The notes: generated by a model not told the origin, from the letters alone. DNA of 64,000 nucleotides from Arthrobacter pityocampae (GCF_002927275.1 NZ_PRKW01000001.1:434001-498000); one strand, 5' to 3'. Counted from the first letter of the stretch, positions 55,479 to 64,000 are shown. Numbers and translations are program-made.

Positions 55479-55520
55479 TTGGATAGTCCCGGACCCTGTC
55501 ACTACACTTGGACAGGGTCC
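55479..55520 (+). promoter_or_regulatory. kgd promoter framed by a 10-base inverted repeat
   Basis: TTGGAT (55479-55484), an 18-base spacer and TACACT (55503-55508) form a probable promoter. GGACCCTGTC (55491-55500) and GACAGGGTCC (55511-55520) are perfect inverted arms on both sides of the -10. The right arm covers the expected start point (about 55515). An operator for a dimeric repressor is the simplest reading. Confidence 0.6.
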
Positions 55521-55589
55521 GGGCACGGCTTCGCGCCGCCCGCCCGACCCCACCGCGCTCAGGCGACTTATGGAAGAGGCGTATACCCA

Positions 55590-58500
55590 GTGCCAGAACA
55601 GACCAGTCACCGTCTACCTGAAGAATTCGGCGGGAACGAGTGGCTTGTCGACGAGCTCTACGAGCAGTTCCAGCAGGACCGCCACTCGGTGGACCGCAAG
55701 TGGTGGGAGCTCTTCGACTCGTTCGACGGCGACGGAGCACCCTCGGGGAACGGTGAGGGCAAGGATGCCTCGGCCGACGCCGCGACGCCACCCGCTGTCA
55801 CGACGCCCGCCGGTCCCGCGCCGGCCACGCCGCCGTCGTCCCCTGCCCCGGATGCGAATCCCCTGACGCAGGAACTACCGATCGTGAAGACCGAGGCCGC
55901 AGCACCGAAGGCCTCCGGCGAGTCCCCCGCGAGTGCCCAGCAGAGCGGCAAGCCGCCCGTGCCCAACGAGCCGGCGAAGAAGCCGGAATCGTCGCGCCAG
56001 GACAAGCCCGCCGTGAAGCCCATCCCCGCGCAGCTCCCCGCCTCGGACCGCAACCCCGAGATGGACGAGAACAAGATCAGCGTGCTGCGCGGCCCGGCGA
56101 AGGCCATCTCCACCAACATGGAGGCCAGCCTCAGCGTCCCCACGGCCACGAGCGTCCGGGCCATCCCCGCGAAGCTCCTCATCGACAACCGCGTGGTCAT
56201 CAACAACAACCTCGCCCGTGCCCGCGGCGGGAAGGTGTCCTTCACGCACCTGATCGGCTACGCGATCATCCGCGCGCTCGCCCAGTTCCCGTCCCAGAAC
56301 GTCTACTACGACGTCGTCGACGGCAAGCCGTCCGCCGTGCAGCCCGCCCACGTGAACTTCGGCCTGGCCATCGACATGCCGAAGCCCGACGGCACGCGCT
56401 CCCTCGTGGTGCCGAACATCAAGAAGGCCGAGACCATGAACTTCTCGGAGTTCTGGCACGCCTACGAGGACCTCGTCAAGAAGGCCCGGGGCGGCAAGCT
56501 CGGTGCCGACGACTACGCCGGCACCACGGTGTCCCTGACCAATCCGGGCGGCATCGGCACGGTGCACTCCGTGCCGCGCCTGTCCAAGGGCCAGGCCTGC
56601 ATCATCGGTGCGGGTGCCCTCGAGTACCCCGCGGAGTTCCAGGGCTCCAGCGAGAAGACGCTCGCGAAGCACGCCATCAGCAAGACCATCACGCTGACCT
56701 CGACCTACGACCACCGCGTGATCCAGGGTGCCGGCAGCGGCGAGTTCCTGCGCATCATCCATCAGCTGCTGCTGGGCGAGCAGAACTTCTACGACGAGAT
56801 CTTCGAGTCGCTGCGCATCCCCTACGAGCCCGTGCGCTGGAGCGCGGACATCCAGGTCGATCCGATGGACCAGATCAACAAGGTCGCCCGGATCCAGCAG
56901 CTCATCCACGCCTACCGCGTGCGCGGTCACCTGATGGCGGACACCAACCCGCTCGAGTACGTCCAGCGCAAGCACGCCGACCTCGATATCCGCACGCACG
57001 GCCTCACCCTGTGGGACCTCGACCGCGAGTGGCCCACGGGTGGCTTCGGCGGCCAGCCGACGCTCAGGTTCCGCGACATGCTCGGCGTACTCCGTGACGC
57101 CTACTGCCGCACCACCGGCATCGAGTACATGCACCTGCAGGACCCCGAGGAGCGCCAGTGGTTCCAGGACGAGCTGGAGCACCCGTACTCCAAGCCGAGC
57201 CGTGAGGAACAGCTGCGCATCCTGCACAAGCTGAACTCCGCCGAGGCGTTCGAGACGTTCCTGCAGACGAAGTTCGTGGGCCAGAAGCGCTTCTCCCTCG
57301 AGGGCGGCGAATCCCTGATCCCGCTGCTCGACGCCGTGATCTCCGGGGCGGCCGACGACGGCCTCGACGAGGTCGCGATCGGCATGGCGCACCGTGGGCG
57401 GCTCAACGTCCTCACGAACATCGCCGGCAAGACCTACGCGCAGATCTTCCGCGAGTTCGAGGGCACCCAGGATCCGCGCTCGGTCCAGGGCTCGGGCGAC
57501 GTCAAGTACCACCTCGGCACCGAGGGGACGTTCACCTCCGACGCCGGCAACGAGACGAAGGTCTACCTCGCCGCGAACCCGTCCCACCTCGAGGCGGTGG
57601 ATCCCGTGCTGGAGGGCATCGTCCGCGCCAAGCAGGACCTGCTGGACCAGGGCGGCGCCTTCCCCGTCCTGCCGATCCTCATCCACGGCGATGCGGCCTT
57701 CGCCGGCCAGGGCGTCGTCGCGGAGACCCTCAACCTGTCGCAGCTGCGCGGCTACCGCACCGGCGGCACCATCCACGTCATCGTGAACAACCAGGTGGGC
57801 TTCACCACGAGCCCGACGTCCTCGCGCTCCTCCGTGTACTCCACGGACGTGGCGAAGATGGTCCAGGCACCCATCTTCCACGTGAACGGCGACGACCCCG
57901 AGGCCGTGGTCCGCGTGGCCCAGATGGCGTACCAGTTCCGTCAGCGGTTCAACAAGGACGTCGTCATCGACATGGTCTGCTACCGCCGTCGCGGCCACAA
58001 CGAGGGCGACGACCCCTCGATGACGCAGCCCATGATGTACAACCTGATCGAGGCCAAGCGCTCCGTCAGGAAGCTGTACACCGAGGCGCTGATCGGCCGC
58101 GGTGACATCACGCAGGAGGAAGCCGAGCAGGCACTGCGCGACTACCAGGAGCGCCTGGAGCGCGTCTTCGCGGAGACCCATGCGGCCCAGACCTCGCCGA
58201 TCCCGGTCGTCGCCAAGGACCCGCAGGCAGTCTCCGACCTCGAGCGCCCCTACGCGCAGCAGTCCGACGCCGGCGACGGCGCGGCGCCGCAGACCGCGAT
58301 CAGCCCTGAGACCCTGGCGCGCATCGGCTCGGTGCACACCGCCATCCCCGACGGCTTCACGGTCCACCCGAAGCTCAAGGCGCTGCTCGACAAGCGCGAG
58401 CAGATGTCCCGCGAGGGCGGGATCGACTGGGGCTTCGGTGAGATCGCGGCCTTCGGGTCCCTGCTCATGGAGGGCGTCCCCGTCCGGCTCGCCGGCCAGG

Positions 58501-59444
58501 ACTCGCGCCGCGGCACCTTCGTGCAGCGGCACGCCGTCTTCCACGACCGGGCCACCGGTCACGAGTGGCTCCCGCTGGACGATCTCAGCGAGGACCAGGC
58601 GAAGTTCTGGATCTATGATTCCCTGCTGAGCGAGTACGCGGCCATGGGCTTCGAGTACGGCTACTCCGTGGAGCGCCCCGACGCCCTCGTGATCTGGGAG
58701 GCGCAGTTCGGCGACTTCGTCAACGGCGCGCAGACCATCATCGACGAGTTCATCAGCTCTGCGGAGCAGAAGTGGGGCCAGCGCTCCTCCCTCGTCCTCA
58801 TGCTGCCCCACGGCTACGAGGGCCAGGGCCCCGACCACTCGTCCGCGCGCATCGAACGCTTCCTGCAGATGTGCGCCGAGGAGAACATGGTGGTGGCCAA
58901 TCCGAGCAGCGCCGCCTCGCACTTCCACCTGCTGCGCCGGCATGCCTACACGCGTCCCCGGAAGCCGCTGATCATCTTCACCCCCAAGCAGCTCCTGCGC
59001 CTGAAGGCGGCGGCCAGCTCGGTGGAGGACTTCACGCAGGGCACCTTCCGGCCGGTCATCCCCGACACGCTCGAGACGCCGGGGACGGACGTCGAGCGGG
59101 TCATCCTCGTCTCCGGACGCCTGTACTACGACCTGCTGGCCTCACGCCAGAAGCTCGACGACGGCAAGACGGCCATCGTGCGCGTGGAGCAGCTCTACCC
59201 GCTGCCGGTGGAGGAGATCCGGGCCGCCCTGGAGACCTACCCGAATGCGGAGATCGTCTGGGCGCAGGACGAGCCGGCCAACCAGGGGCCGTGGCCCTTC
59301 ATCGGGCTGAACCTCCCCCAGCACCTCGACCGGCCCCTCCGGCTCGCGTCGCGTCCGGCGTCGGCCTCCACGGCGACCGGCTCGGCGAAGAACCACGCGA
59401 AGGAGCAGGAACTCCTGCTCAAGCTGGCGTTCGGGCGGCAGTAG
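55590..59444 (+). CDS. kgd: multifunctional 2-oxoglutarate decarboxylase/dehydrogenase E1-E2 fusion
   Basis: A 1284-residue KGD/OdhA-type protein of the TCA cycle. The first ~45 residues (WLVDELYEQFQQDRHSVDRK) are the E1 N-terminal segment. A Pro/Ala-rich linker follows to about 155. Then comes an E2-type succinyltransferase catalytic domain (about 160-400; FTHLIGYAIIRALAQFP, STYDHRVIQGAGSGEF) without a lipoyl domain. The thiamine-diphosphate E1 part takes the rest (GMAHRGRLNVLTNIAGK, IHGDAAFAGQGVVAETLNLS, YRRRGHNEGDDPS). It works with DLD and E2 of pyruvate dehydrogenase in actinobacteria and is usually controlled by an FHA protein such as OdhI/GarA. GTG start with GAAGAGG upstream. Confidence 0.96.
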   Translation: MPEQTSHRLPEEFGGNEWLVDELYEQFQQDRHSVDRKWWELFDSFDGDGAPSGNGEGKDASADAATPPAVTTPAGPAPATPPSSPAPDANPLTQELPIVKTEAAAPKASGESPASAQQSGKPPVPNEPAKKPESSRQDKPAVKPIPAQLPASDRNPEMDENKISVLRGPAKAISTNMEASLSVPTATSVRAIPAKLLIDNRVVINNNLARARGGKVSFTHLIGYAIIRALAQFPSQNVYYDVVDGKPSAVQPAHVNFGLAIDMPKPDGTRSLVVPNIKKAETMNFSEFWHAYEDLVKKARGGKLGADDYAGTTVSLTNPGGIGTVHSVPRLSKGQACIIGAGALEYPAEFQGSSEKTLAKHAISKTITLTSTYDHRVIQGAGSGEFLRIIHQLLLGEQNFYDEIFESLRIPYEPVRWSADIQVDPMDQINKVARIQQLIHAYRVRGHLMADTNPLEYVQRKHADLDIRTHGLTLWDLDREWPTGGFGGQPTLRFRDMLGVLRDAYCRTTGIEYMHLQDPEERQWFQDELEHPYSKPSREEQLRILHKLNSAEAFETFLQTKFVGQKRFSLEGGESLIPLLDAVISGAADDGLDEVAIGMAHRGRLNVLTNIAGKTYAQIFREFEGTQDPRSVQGSGDVKYHLGTEGTFTSDAGNETKVYLAANPSHLEAVDPVLEGIVRAKQDLLDQGGAFPVLPILIHGDAAFAGQGVVAETLNLSQLRGYRTGGTIHVIVNNQVGFTTSPTSSRSSVYSTDVAKMVQAPIFHVNGDDPEAVVRVAQMAYQFRQRFNKDVVIDMVCYRRRGHNEGDDPSMTQPMMYNLIEAKRSVRKLYTEALIGRGDITQEEAEQALRDYQERLERVFAETHAAQTSPIPVVAKDPQAVSDLERPYAQQSDAGDGAAPQTAISPETLARIGSVHTAIPDGFTVHPKLKALLDKREQMSREGGIDWGFGEIAAFGSLLMEGVPVRLAGQDSRRGTFVQRHAVFHDRATGHEWLPLDDLSEDQAKFWIYDSLLSEYAAMGFEYGYSVERPDALVIWEAQFGDFVNGAQTIIDEFISSAEQKWGQRSSLVLMLPHGYEGQGPDHSSARIERFLQMCAEENMVVANPSSAASHFHLLRRHAYTRPRKPLIIFTPKQLLRLKAAASSVEDFTQGTFRPVIPDTLETPGTDVERVILVSGRLYYDLLASRQKLDDGKTAIVRVEQLYPLPVEEIRAALETYPNAEIVWAQDEPANQGPWPFIGLNLPQHLDRPLRLASRPASASTATGSAKNHAKEQELLLKLAFGRQ

Positions 59445-59462
59445 TAAGCCATCAGTATGATG

Positions 59463-59496
59463 TCGGGTGGGGCTCGAGGCCCCACCCGATGTCTTT
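59463..59496 (+). terminator. rho-independent terminator after kgd
   Basis: An 11-base perfect stem (TCGGGTGGGGC with its complement), 5-base loop, then TGTCTTT. It begins 19 bases after the kgd stop. Confidence 0.8.
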
Positions 59497-59559
59497 AAGT
59501 GCCTGTCAGTGGCATGTCCGGGCAGCCATGCACCTTTCGACGAACACACCGAGGAACCA

Positions 59560-60159
59560 GTGGAACAACGCAGAATCCGGCTAGCAGCAGTGGGCGACGA
59601 ACTCCTCGCAGGGCTCGGTGATCCGAGGGCTCTCGGCTGGCTCGGGCGTGTGATGGCCCGGACCAGGCCCGACAACGTCTCCGTCGAGGCGTACAGCCTG
59701 GCCGCCCCCGGCGAGGGGACCGAGGCCCTTGCGAACCGCTGGCTGCAGGAGGCCGGGCGCCGCTTCGCGGACGGCTACGACAACCGCCTGGTGATCGGCC
59801 TGTCCGACCGCGACCTGGACCTGGAGCTGTCCACCGCGAGGAGCCGCCTCAATCTCGCGAACATCCTCGACGGCGCTTCCCAGTCGAGCGTCAAGGCCCT
59901 CGTCGTCGGGCCCCCGCCCGGGCTGGACGCCGAGCGCAACCGCCGCCTCGCCGACCTCTCCGCCGCCTTCGGCGATGTCACGACGCGCCGGAAGCACGTC
60001 TTCGTCGACACCTTCACCCCGCTGCTCGCCCACGAGCAGTGGCGCCATGACCTCGCGTCCAACGGCGGGACGCCCGGTCAGGCCGGCTACGGCCTGATGG
60101 CCTGGCTGGTCCTGCACCGCGGCTGGTTCCAGTGGCTGGAAGTGCCGGCGCCAGAGTAG
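59560..60159 (+). CDS. SGNH/GDSL hydrolase-like protein with degenerate active site
   Basis: A 199-residue protein of the SGNH fold: block I reads AAVGDELLAGLGDPR, where the catalytic Ser of GDS is replaced by Glu14. Block III is LVIGLSDRDLDLEL rather than GxND. Block V is SNGGTPGQAGYGLMAW where active enzymes have Asp-x-x-His. So the Ser and the Asp/His of the triad all appear to be missing, while the fold landmarks (VDTFTPLLAHEQW, GYG) remain. It may be a binding protein or a hydrolase with another mechanism. GTG start has GAGGA five bases upstream. Confidence 0.75.
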   Translation: MEQRRIRLAAVGDELLAGLGDPRALGWLGRVMARTRPDNVSVEAYSLAAPGEGTEALANRWLQEAGRRFADGYDNRLVIGLSDRDLDLELSTARSRLNLANILDGASQSSVKALVVGPPPGLDAERNRRLADLSAAFGDVTTRRKHVFVDTFTPLLAHEQWRHDLASNGGTPGQAGYGLMAWLVLHRGWFQWLEVPAPE

Positions 60160-60174
60160 GGCACGCAGGCGCGG

Positions 60175-60210
60175 AAAGGACCCCGGGACACGCTGATCCC
60201 GGGGTCCTTT
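60175..60210. terminator. strong terminator after SGNH-like gene
   Basis: A perfect 14-base stem (AAAGGACCCCGGGA and its complement) with an 8-base loop; the right arm ends in CCTTT. It starts 15 bases after the stop codon. Confidence 0.88.
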
Positions 60211-60276
60211 ACGTTCTTCAGACCCCTTATGTTTCACAGGGGTAACAAACGGGTTATTAGTTCCTTACTGAGTGTC

Positions 60277-60302
60277 CGAAGGCAACGATCCTTCGCTATG
60301 CT
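60277..60302 (+). promoter_or_regulatory. peptide transporter promoter with inverted repeat
   Basis: A -10-like TATGCT (60297-60302) is preceded directly by CGAAGG and its complement CCTTCG (60277-60282 and 60290-60295, 7-base gap). The leader to the binding-protein ATG would be about 80 bases. The repeat is in the spacer region, a usual operator position. Confidence 0.5.
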
Positions 60303-60388
60303 GACCGAGTGTGATTGACGTCACGACGACAATCCGCCTCGGGGGGCCCAATGATGCCTCCCGCGCCCAGCACAGTAAGGACTATCGA

Positions 60389-62173
60389 ATGCGTAATAAG
60401 CGCACACTGACGCTCGCCGCACTGTCCATCGGAGCGCTCGCCCTGAGCGCCTGTGGCTCGGCGGGCGGCACCGCCGGAACCACGGCCTCCGACAGTGCCG
60501 AGGAGAACCTGGCGACGACGATCAACGTCGCGATCAGCCAGGCTCCGACCGGCTTCAACGGCAACACCGCGGCGACGAACTCCGTCTACAACGGCTACAT
60601 CAGCAACCTGACCACGAGCGGCTTCGCGGCCTTCACGGCGGCCGGCGAGCTGGAGGCCAACCCGGACTTCGGCACGTACGAGAAGGTCAGCGACGACCCC
60701 CTGACGATCAAATACACCATCGACGACGATGCTGTCTGGTCCGACGGCGTGCCGATCGACTACGACGACGTGCTCCTGAGCTGGGCCGCCATGTCCGGCA
60801 CGCACCCCAGCGGCGAGAAGGATGCCGAGACGGGCGCCGAGTCCGATCTCTTCCTGGCCTCCTCCACCAACGGGTTCGCCCAGACCGAGATGATCGAGGG
60901 CGAGCCGGGCGACAAGGAGTTCGAGCTCGTCTTCTCGGAGCCGTACGCCGACTGGGAGGCGCTGCTCACCGGCGACCTCATCATGCCCGCGCACATCGCC
61001 GCCGAGCAGGGCGGGATGTCCGCGGACAGCGACGGCGCCGAGCTCGTCGAGGCCATCCAGGCGAAGGACACCGCCGCCCTCACGCCCGTCGCCGAGTTCT
61101 GGAACAGCGGCTGGGACTACGAGGTGGATCTGCCGAAGCTCCCCGACACCGCGCTCCTGCCCTCGTCCGGCCCGTACAAGCTGGACAACGCCACCAACGG
61201 CACCCTGACGCTCGTGAAGAACGACAAGTACTGGGGCGAGGAGCGGGCCGGCAAGACCGACACGATCGTCTTCAAGACCATCGTGGACGAGGAGGCCGTC
61301 CAGGCCCTCCAGAACGGCGACGTCGACGTCATCGACCCCTCCAGCCCGTCGGTCGACACGAAGACCGCCCTCGAGCAGATCGGCGAGACCGTCACGGTGG
61401 ACACCGGGACGTCGATGACCTTCTCGCACATCGACCTCGACCAGCGCCCCGGCGCCGTCTTCGAGGACGTCAAGGTCCGGCAGGCGTTCAACGCCTGCAC
61501 GCCGCGGGCCGACATGGTCGACAAGTTCGTGACCCCGATCGATCCCGAAGGGACGGTCATGAACCTGCGCGAGTACCAGCCCGGACAGCCCGACTACGAC
61601 ACCGTCCTCGACGGTGCTCCCGCCGCACAGGGTGACGGCGTCGCCGACATCGAAGGCGCCAAGAAGCTCCTCGAGGAGGCCGGCAAGACCGAGCCCGTCA
61701 AGGTCTCGCTGATGTACGCGTCCACCAGCCAGCTGCGCGCCGACATGGTGGCCCTGGTCAAGGACTCCTGCGACAAGGCCGGCTTCGAGATCATCCCGCA
61801 GCCCGAGGCCGAGTGGAGCGCCAAGCTCTCGCAGCCCGGCGCCTGGGATGCCGTGGTGTTCGGCTGGTCCGGCTCCGGCCTGGTCGCCTCCGGCCAGTCG
61901 ATCTACGTCTCGGACGGCGAGCAGAACTTCGGCGGCTACGCCGACGAGGAGGTCGACCGCCTCTGGACCGAGATCGCGACCACCACGGAGGCCGACAAGG
62001 TCCCCGCGCTGAAGACCGAACTCGAGCAGCGCCTCGCCGAGACGCAGTACAACGTGGTGCTCTACGCGAACGCCGACATCATCGGATCCTCCTCGAAGCT
62101 CGAGGGCGTCGAGATGAACCCGACGCAGACCGGCATCACCTGGAACGCCTACAGCTGGACGAAGCAGAACTGA
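60389..62173 (+). CDS. ABC transporter substrate-binding lipoprotein (family 5, peptide type)
   Basis: A 594-residue extracytoplasmic solute-binding protein of the Opp/Dpp class (SBP_bac_5). Signal peptide MRNKRTLTLAALSIGALALS with lipobox LSACG and Cys22. Family landmarks: an early VAISQAPTGFN strand, YTIDDDAVWSDGVPIDYDDV, and SGPYKLDN followed by KNDKYWGEE. The C-terminal lobe contains FSHIDLDQRPGAVFEDVKVRQA. It binds oligopeptides or related ligands and delivers them to the permeases encoded next. ATG 60389 has AAGGA seven bases upstream; earlier in-frame GTG lacks one. Confidence 0.92.
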   Translation: MRNKRTLTLAALSIGALALSACGSAGGTAGTTASDSAEENLATTINVAISQAPTGFNGNTAATNSVYNGYISNLTTSGFAAFTAAGELEANPDFGTYEKVSDDPLTIKYTIDDDAVWSDGVPIDYDDVLLSWAAMSGTHPSGEKDAETGAESDLFLASSTNGFAQTEMIEGEPGDKEFELVFSEPYADWEALLTGDLIMPAHIAAEQGGMSADSDGAELVEAIQAKDTAALTPVAEFWNSGWDYEVDLPKLPDTALLPSSGPYKLDNATNGTLTLVKNDKYWGEERAGKTDTIVFKTIVDEEAVQALQNGDVDVIDPSSPSVDTKTALEQIGETVTVDTGTSMTFSHIDLDQRPGAVFEDVKVRQAFNACTPRADMVDKFVTPIDPEGTVMNLREYQPGQPDYDTVLDGAPAAQGDGVADIEGAKKLLEEAGKTEPVKVSLMYASTSQLRADMVALVKDSCDKAGFEIIPQPEAEWSAKLSQPGAWDAVVFGWSGSGLVASGQSIYVSDGEQNFGGYADEEVDRLWTEIATTTEADKVPALKTELEQRLAETQYNVVLYANADIIGSSSKLEGVEMNPTQTGITWNAYSWTKQN

Positions 62174-62198
62174 TTGCAGCCTCTTCGCTGACGCAGAA

Positions 62199-62228
62199 GG
62201 ACGGGCAGGCCCTCGGGCCTGCCCGTCC
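62199..62228 (+). repeat. intercistronic hairpin between binding protein and permease
   Basis: A perfect 13-base stem (GGACGGGCAGGCC and its complement) with a CTCG loop, 25 bases after the binding-protein stop and 48 before the permease. No T-run follows. Such hairpins stabilise the upstream mRNA and allow more binding protein than permease to be made. Confidence 0.75.
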
Positions 62229-62276
62229 CTGTGCCCGGCACCGCAACTGCCTGCACCGTTTCCTAGGAGCCCCCAC

Positions 62277-63809
62277 GTGTTCTACTTCATCGCCAAGCGA
62301 TCCATCATCTCGTTCTTCATCATGCTCGCAGCCACCACGCTGATGTACTTCCTCACCATCAACTCGGGTGACCCCTTCGAGGACCTCGGTGAGGCCAGCG
62401 GTCCGGAGAAGGAGGCGACCATCGCCGCCCGCACGGCCGCCATGAACCTGGACGTCCCACCCATCCCCCGCTACTTCCTCTGGCTGAAGGAGGTCGGCTA
62501 CTGCCTCGTCCCCGGCGGCGTGACCTGCACGCTCGGCATGGACCGTGCCGGGGCCGCGGTCCTCCCGCAGCTCCAGAACGCGATGGGCTCGACGCTGCGC
62601 CTCGTCGTCGTGGCGACGGTCCTCGCCCTGGTGCTCGGCGTGATCGTCGGGATCGTGACCGCCATCCGCCAGTACAGCACCTTCGACTACTCGGTCACCT
62701 TCATCTCCTTCCTGCTGTTCTCCCTGCCCCTGTTCTGGCTCTCCACGCTGCTGAAGCAGTACCTGGCGATCGACCTCAACACGTGGCTGGCGAACCCGCA
62801 GTTCTCCTATCTCTCGATCGCCCTGATCGGGGTGATCGCCGGCGTCATCTGGGCGGTCGTCGTCGGCGGCGACCGCAGGCGGCGCCTGACCACGTTCGGC
62901 ATCGCCGCGGCCGCCACGGCCATCGCGCTCTATCTGCTCCTGGTCACCGGGTGGTTCGTCAGCCCGGGCTTCGGCGTCGTCGGCATGCTGGTCTCCGCCG
63001 CAGGCATCGCGGTCCTGTGGACGGCCCTCCTCGCGGGCTTCCGCCGCCGGCGCGTGCTGCACGCCGCCCTCGCGGCCGCAGGCGTGAGCTTCCTCGGCTA
63101 CCTCGTCTCGCTCTTCCTCCTCGACGACCCGAACTGGCTCACCGTGCTGGCACTCGTCGTCGTCACGGCGGCGCTCGCGTACGTCGTCGCCGGGGTGGTC
63201 GGTGGGCCGTTCCGTGCCCAGGCCGCGAAGATCGGCGCCGTCATCGCGGTGTCGGTGAGCCTGCTGATCGTCCTCGACCGCCTCCTGCAGGCGTACCCGA
63301 CCCTCTCGGCCAAGGCCGGCGGACGGCCCATCCCCACCACCGGCTCGCAGTCGGCCAACCTGGCGGGAACGTTCTGGGAGATCAACCTGGACTACGCGCT
63401 GCACCTGATCCTGCCGACCATCGCGCTGACGCTCATCTCGTTCGCCACCTACACCCGGTACACGAGGGCCAGCCAGCTCGACGTCATGAACCAGGACTAC
63501 ATCCGCACCGCCCGGGCCAAGGGCCTCAGCGAGCGGACCGTGCTCGTCAAGCACGCCTTCCGCAACGCGATGATCCCGATCACCACCCTCATGGCGTTCG
63601 ACTTCGCCGGTGTGCTCGGCGGTGCGGTCATCACCGAGCAGGTCTTCGGCTGGAACGGCATGGGCAAGATGTTCATCGACGGCATCGGCCACGTGGACCC
63701 GGGGCCGGTCATGGCCTTCTTCCTCGTCGTCGGAACGGCCGCCGTGCTGTTCAACATGCTCGCCGACATCGCCTACGCGTTCCTCGACCCGCGCATCACC
63801 CTGAGCTAG
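62277..63809 (+). CDS. dppB: peptide ABC transporter permease, DppB type with a large insertion
   Basis: A 510-residue permease, about 180 residues longer than usual for DppB/OppB. N-terminal helix FIAKRSIISFFIMLAATTLMYF and a long outer loop; core TMs with STLRLVVVATVLALVLGVIVG and SFLLFSLPLFWLSTLLK. Then comes an extra stretch (about 165-345) with six or so hydrophobic helices. The core resumes at LHLILPTIALTLISFA, with the EAA-type coupling loop YIRTARAKGLSERTVLVKHAFRNA. GTG start with AGGAG eight bases upstream. Co-transcribed with the binding protein and the next permease. Confidence 0.9.
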   Translation: MFYFIAKRSIISFFIMLAATTLMYFLTINSGDPFEDLGEASGPEKEATIAARTAAMNLDVPPIPRYFLWLKEVGYCLVPGGVTCTLGMDRAGAAVLPQLQNAMGSTLRLVVVATVLALVLGVIVGIVTAIRQYSTFDYSVTFISFLLFSLPLFWLSTLLKQYLAIDLNTWLANPQFSYLSIALIGVIAGVIWAVVVGGDRRRRLTTFGIAAAATAIALYLLLVTGWFVSPGFGVVGMLVSAAGIAVLWTALLAGFRRRRVLHAALAAAGVSFLGYLVSLFLLDDPNWLTVLALVVVTAALAYVVAGVVGGPFRAQAAKIGAVIAVSVSLLIVLDRLLQAYPTLSAKAGGRPIPTTGSQSANLAGTFWEINLDYALHLILPTIALTLISFATYTRYTRASQLDVMNQDYIRTARAKGLSERTVLVKHAFRNAMIPITTLMAFDFAGVLGGAVITEQVFGWNGMGKMFIDGIGHVDPGPVMAFFLVVGTAAVLFNMLADIAYAFLDPRITLS

Positions 63810-63818
63810 GACATCATC

Positions 63819-64000
63819 ATGAGCAATTCCCAGAATCCGCGGGACGATGCCCGCCCGTCGGTCGAACTGTCCGAGATGACCCTGCAGAGCCAGGGCACGG
63901 ACATCGCCACGGCCACGCCCACGCGGGAGCAGACCGACCGCATCCGCACGACGGAGGCGAAGAGCCAGGGGCGCCTCATCCGGGAGCGCTTCTTCCGGCA
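63819..64000 (+). CDS. dppC: peptide ABC transporter permease, DppC type, N-terminal part (cut by right edge)
   Basis: The first 60 codons of the next gene, starting at an ATG nine bases after the dppB stop with TAGGA upstream. The visible part is a polar cytoplasmic N-terminus (ARPSVELSEMTLQ, then KSQGRLIRERFFR) of the kind that precedes helix 1 in DppC/OppC permeases. Assignment rests on position after dppB; the membrane part is outside the window. Confidence 0.75.
   Translation, partial: MSNSQNPRDDARPSVELSEMTLQSQGTDIATATPTREQTDRIRTTEAKSQGRLIRERFFR

Overview
The window is chromosomal DNA from a very GC-rich actinobacterium, most probably a member of the Micrococcaceae close to Arthrobacter. 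Three features point there: the gene order argS-lysA-hom-thrC-thrB-rho, a single-chain Kgd-type 2-oxoglutarate decarboxylase fusion, and a GuaB1-type GMP reductase. Codon use, many 1-10 base gene overlaps and frequent GTG starts fit the same group. No phage, insertion sequence, CRISPR array or plasmid function was seen. The family assignment rests on recognition of the proteins, not on a database search.

Left block (1-7.7 kb, minus strand): argS-lysA-hom-thrC-thrB form one compact operon for arginyl-tRNA charging and the last steps of lysine and threonine synthesis. The N-terminal part of rho runs off the left edge behind its own leader. At 7.9-10.8 kb lies a three-gene flavin electron-transfer module: an FMN-binding lipoprotein, ApbE flavin transferase, and an RnfD-like membrane protein fused to an FAD/NAD(P) reductase.

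10.9-19.0 kb: after two small stress- or detoxification-type genes comes a 5-oxoproline regulon. PxpA, a fused PxpBC, a biotin carboxylase/BCCP protein and a GntR/FCD regulator are on the plus strand. A YcsI-like hydro-lyase and an NRAMP-related transporter converge from the minus strand. Both arms carry a nearly identical 13-base palindrome in their promoters, which ties them together as one regulon.

19.1-31.7 kb is mixed accessory content: two TPR paralogues, an MDR oxidoreductase, an SDR, membrane proteins, an ABC-2 exporter, butanediol dehydrogenase, a glutamate decarboxylase behind a CLC-type channel/antiporter fused to an extra membrane module (a probable acid-response pair), and an unusual GNAT-AAA+ fusion. 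A tRNA-Arg(CCG) with a strong terminator separates this from a five-gene MoxR/DUF58/DUF4129 operon (32-36.3 kb). An HNH nuclease of the DUF222 family, a WYL regulator and the large helicase HrpA follow.

43.5-53.9 kb holds HEAT-like, HIT, rhodanese and metallo-beta-lactamase genes, then metal and drug-type regulators (a Zur-like Fur protein and two tandem MarR paralogues), the znuACB zinc importer with a Zur-like box, and a pair of CNNM/CorC membrane proteins. 54-64 kb holds guaB1, the large kgd gene with a palindrome around its promoter -10, a degenerate SGNH-hydrolase-like protein, and the start of a peptide ABC transporter (binding protein, an enlarged DppB permease, and a DppC permease cut by the right edge).

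A recurring theme is a TANNNT hexamer 6-8 bases before the start codon at eight genes, which suggests frequent leaderless transcription.
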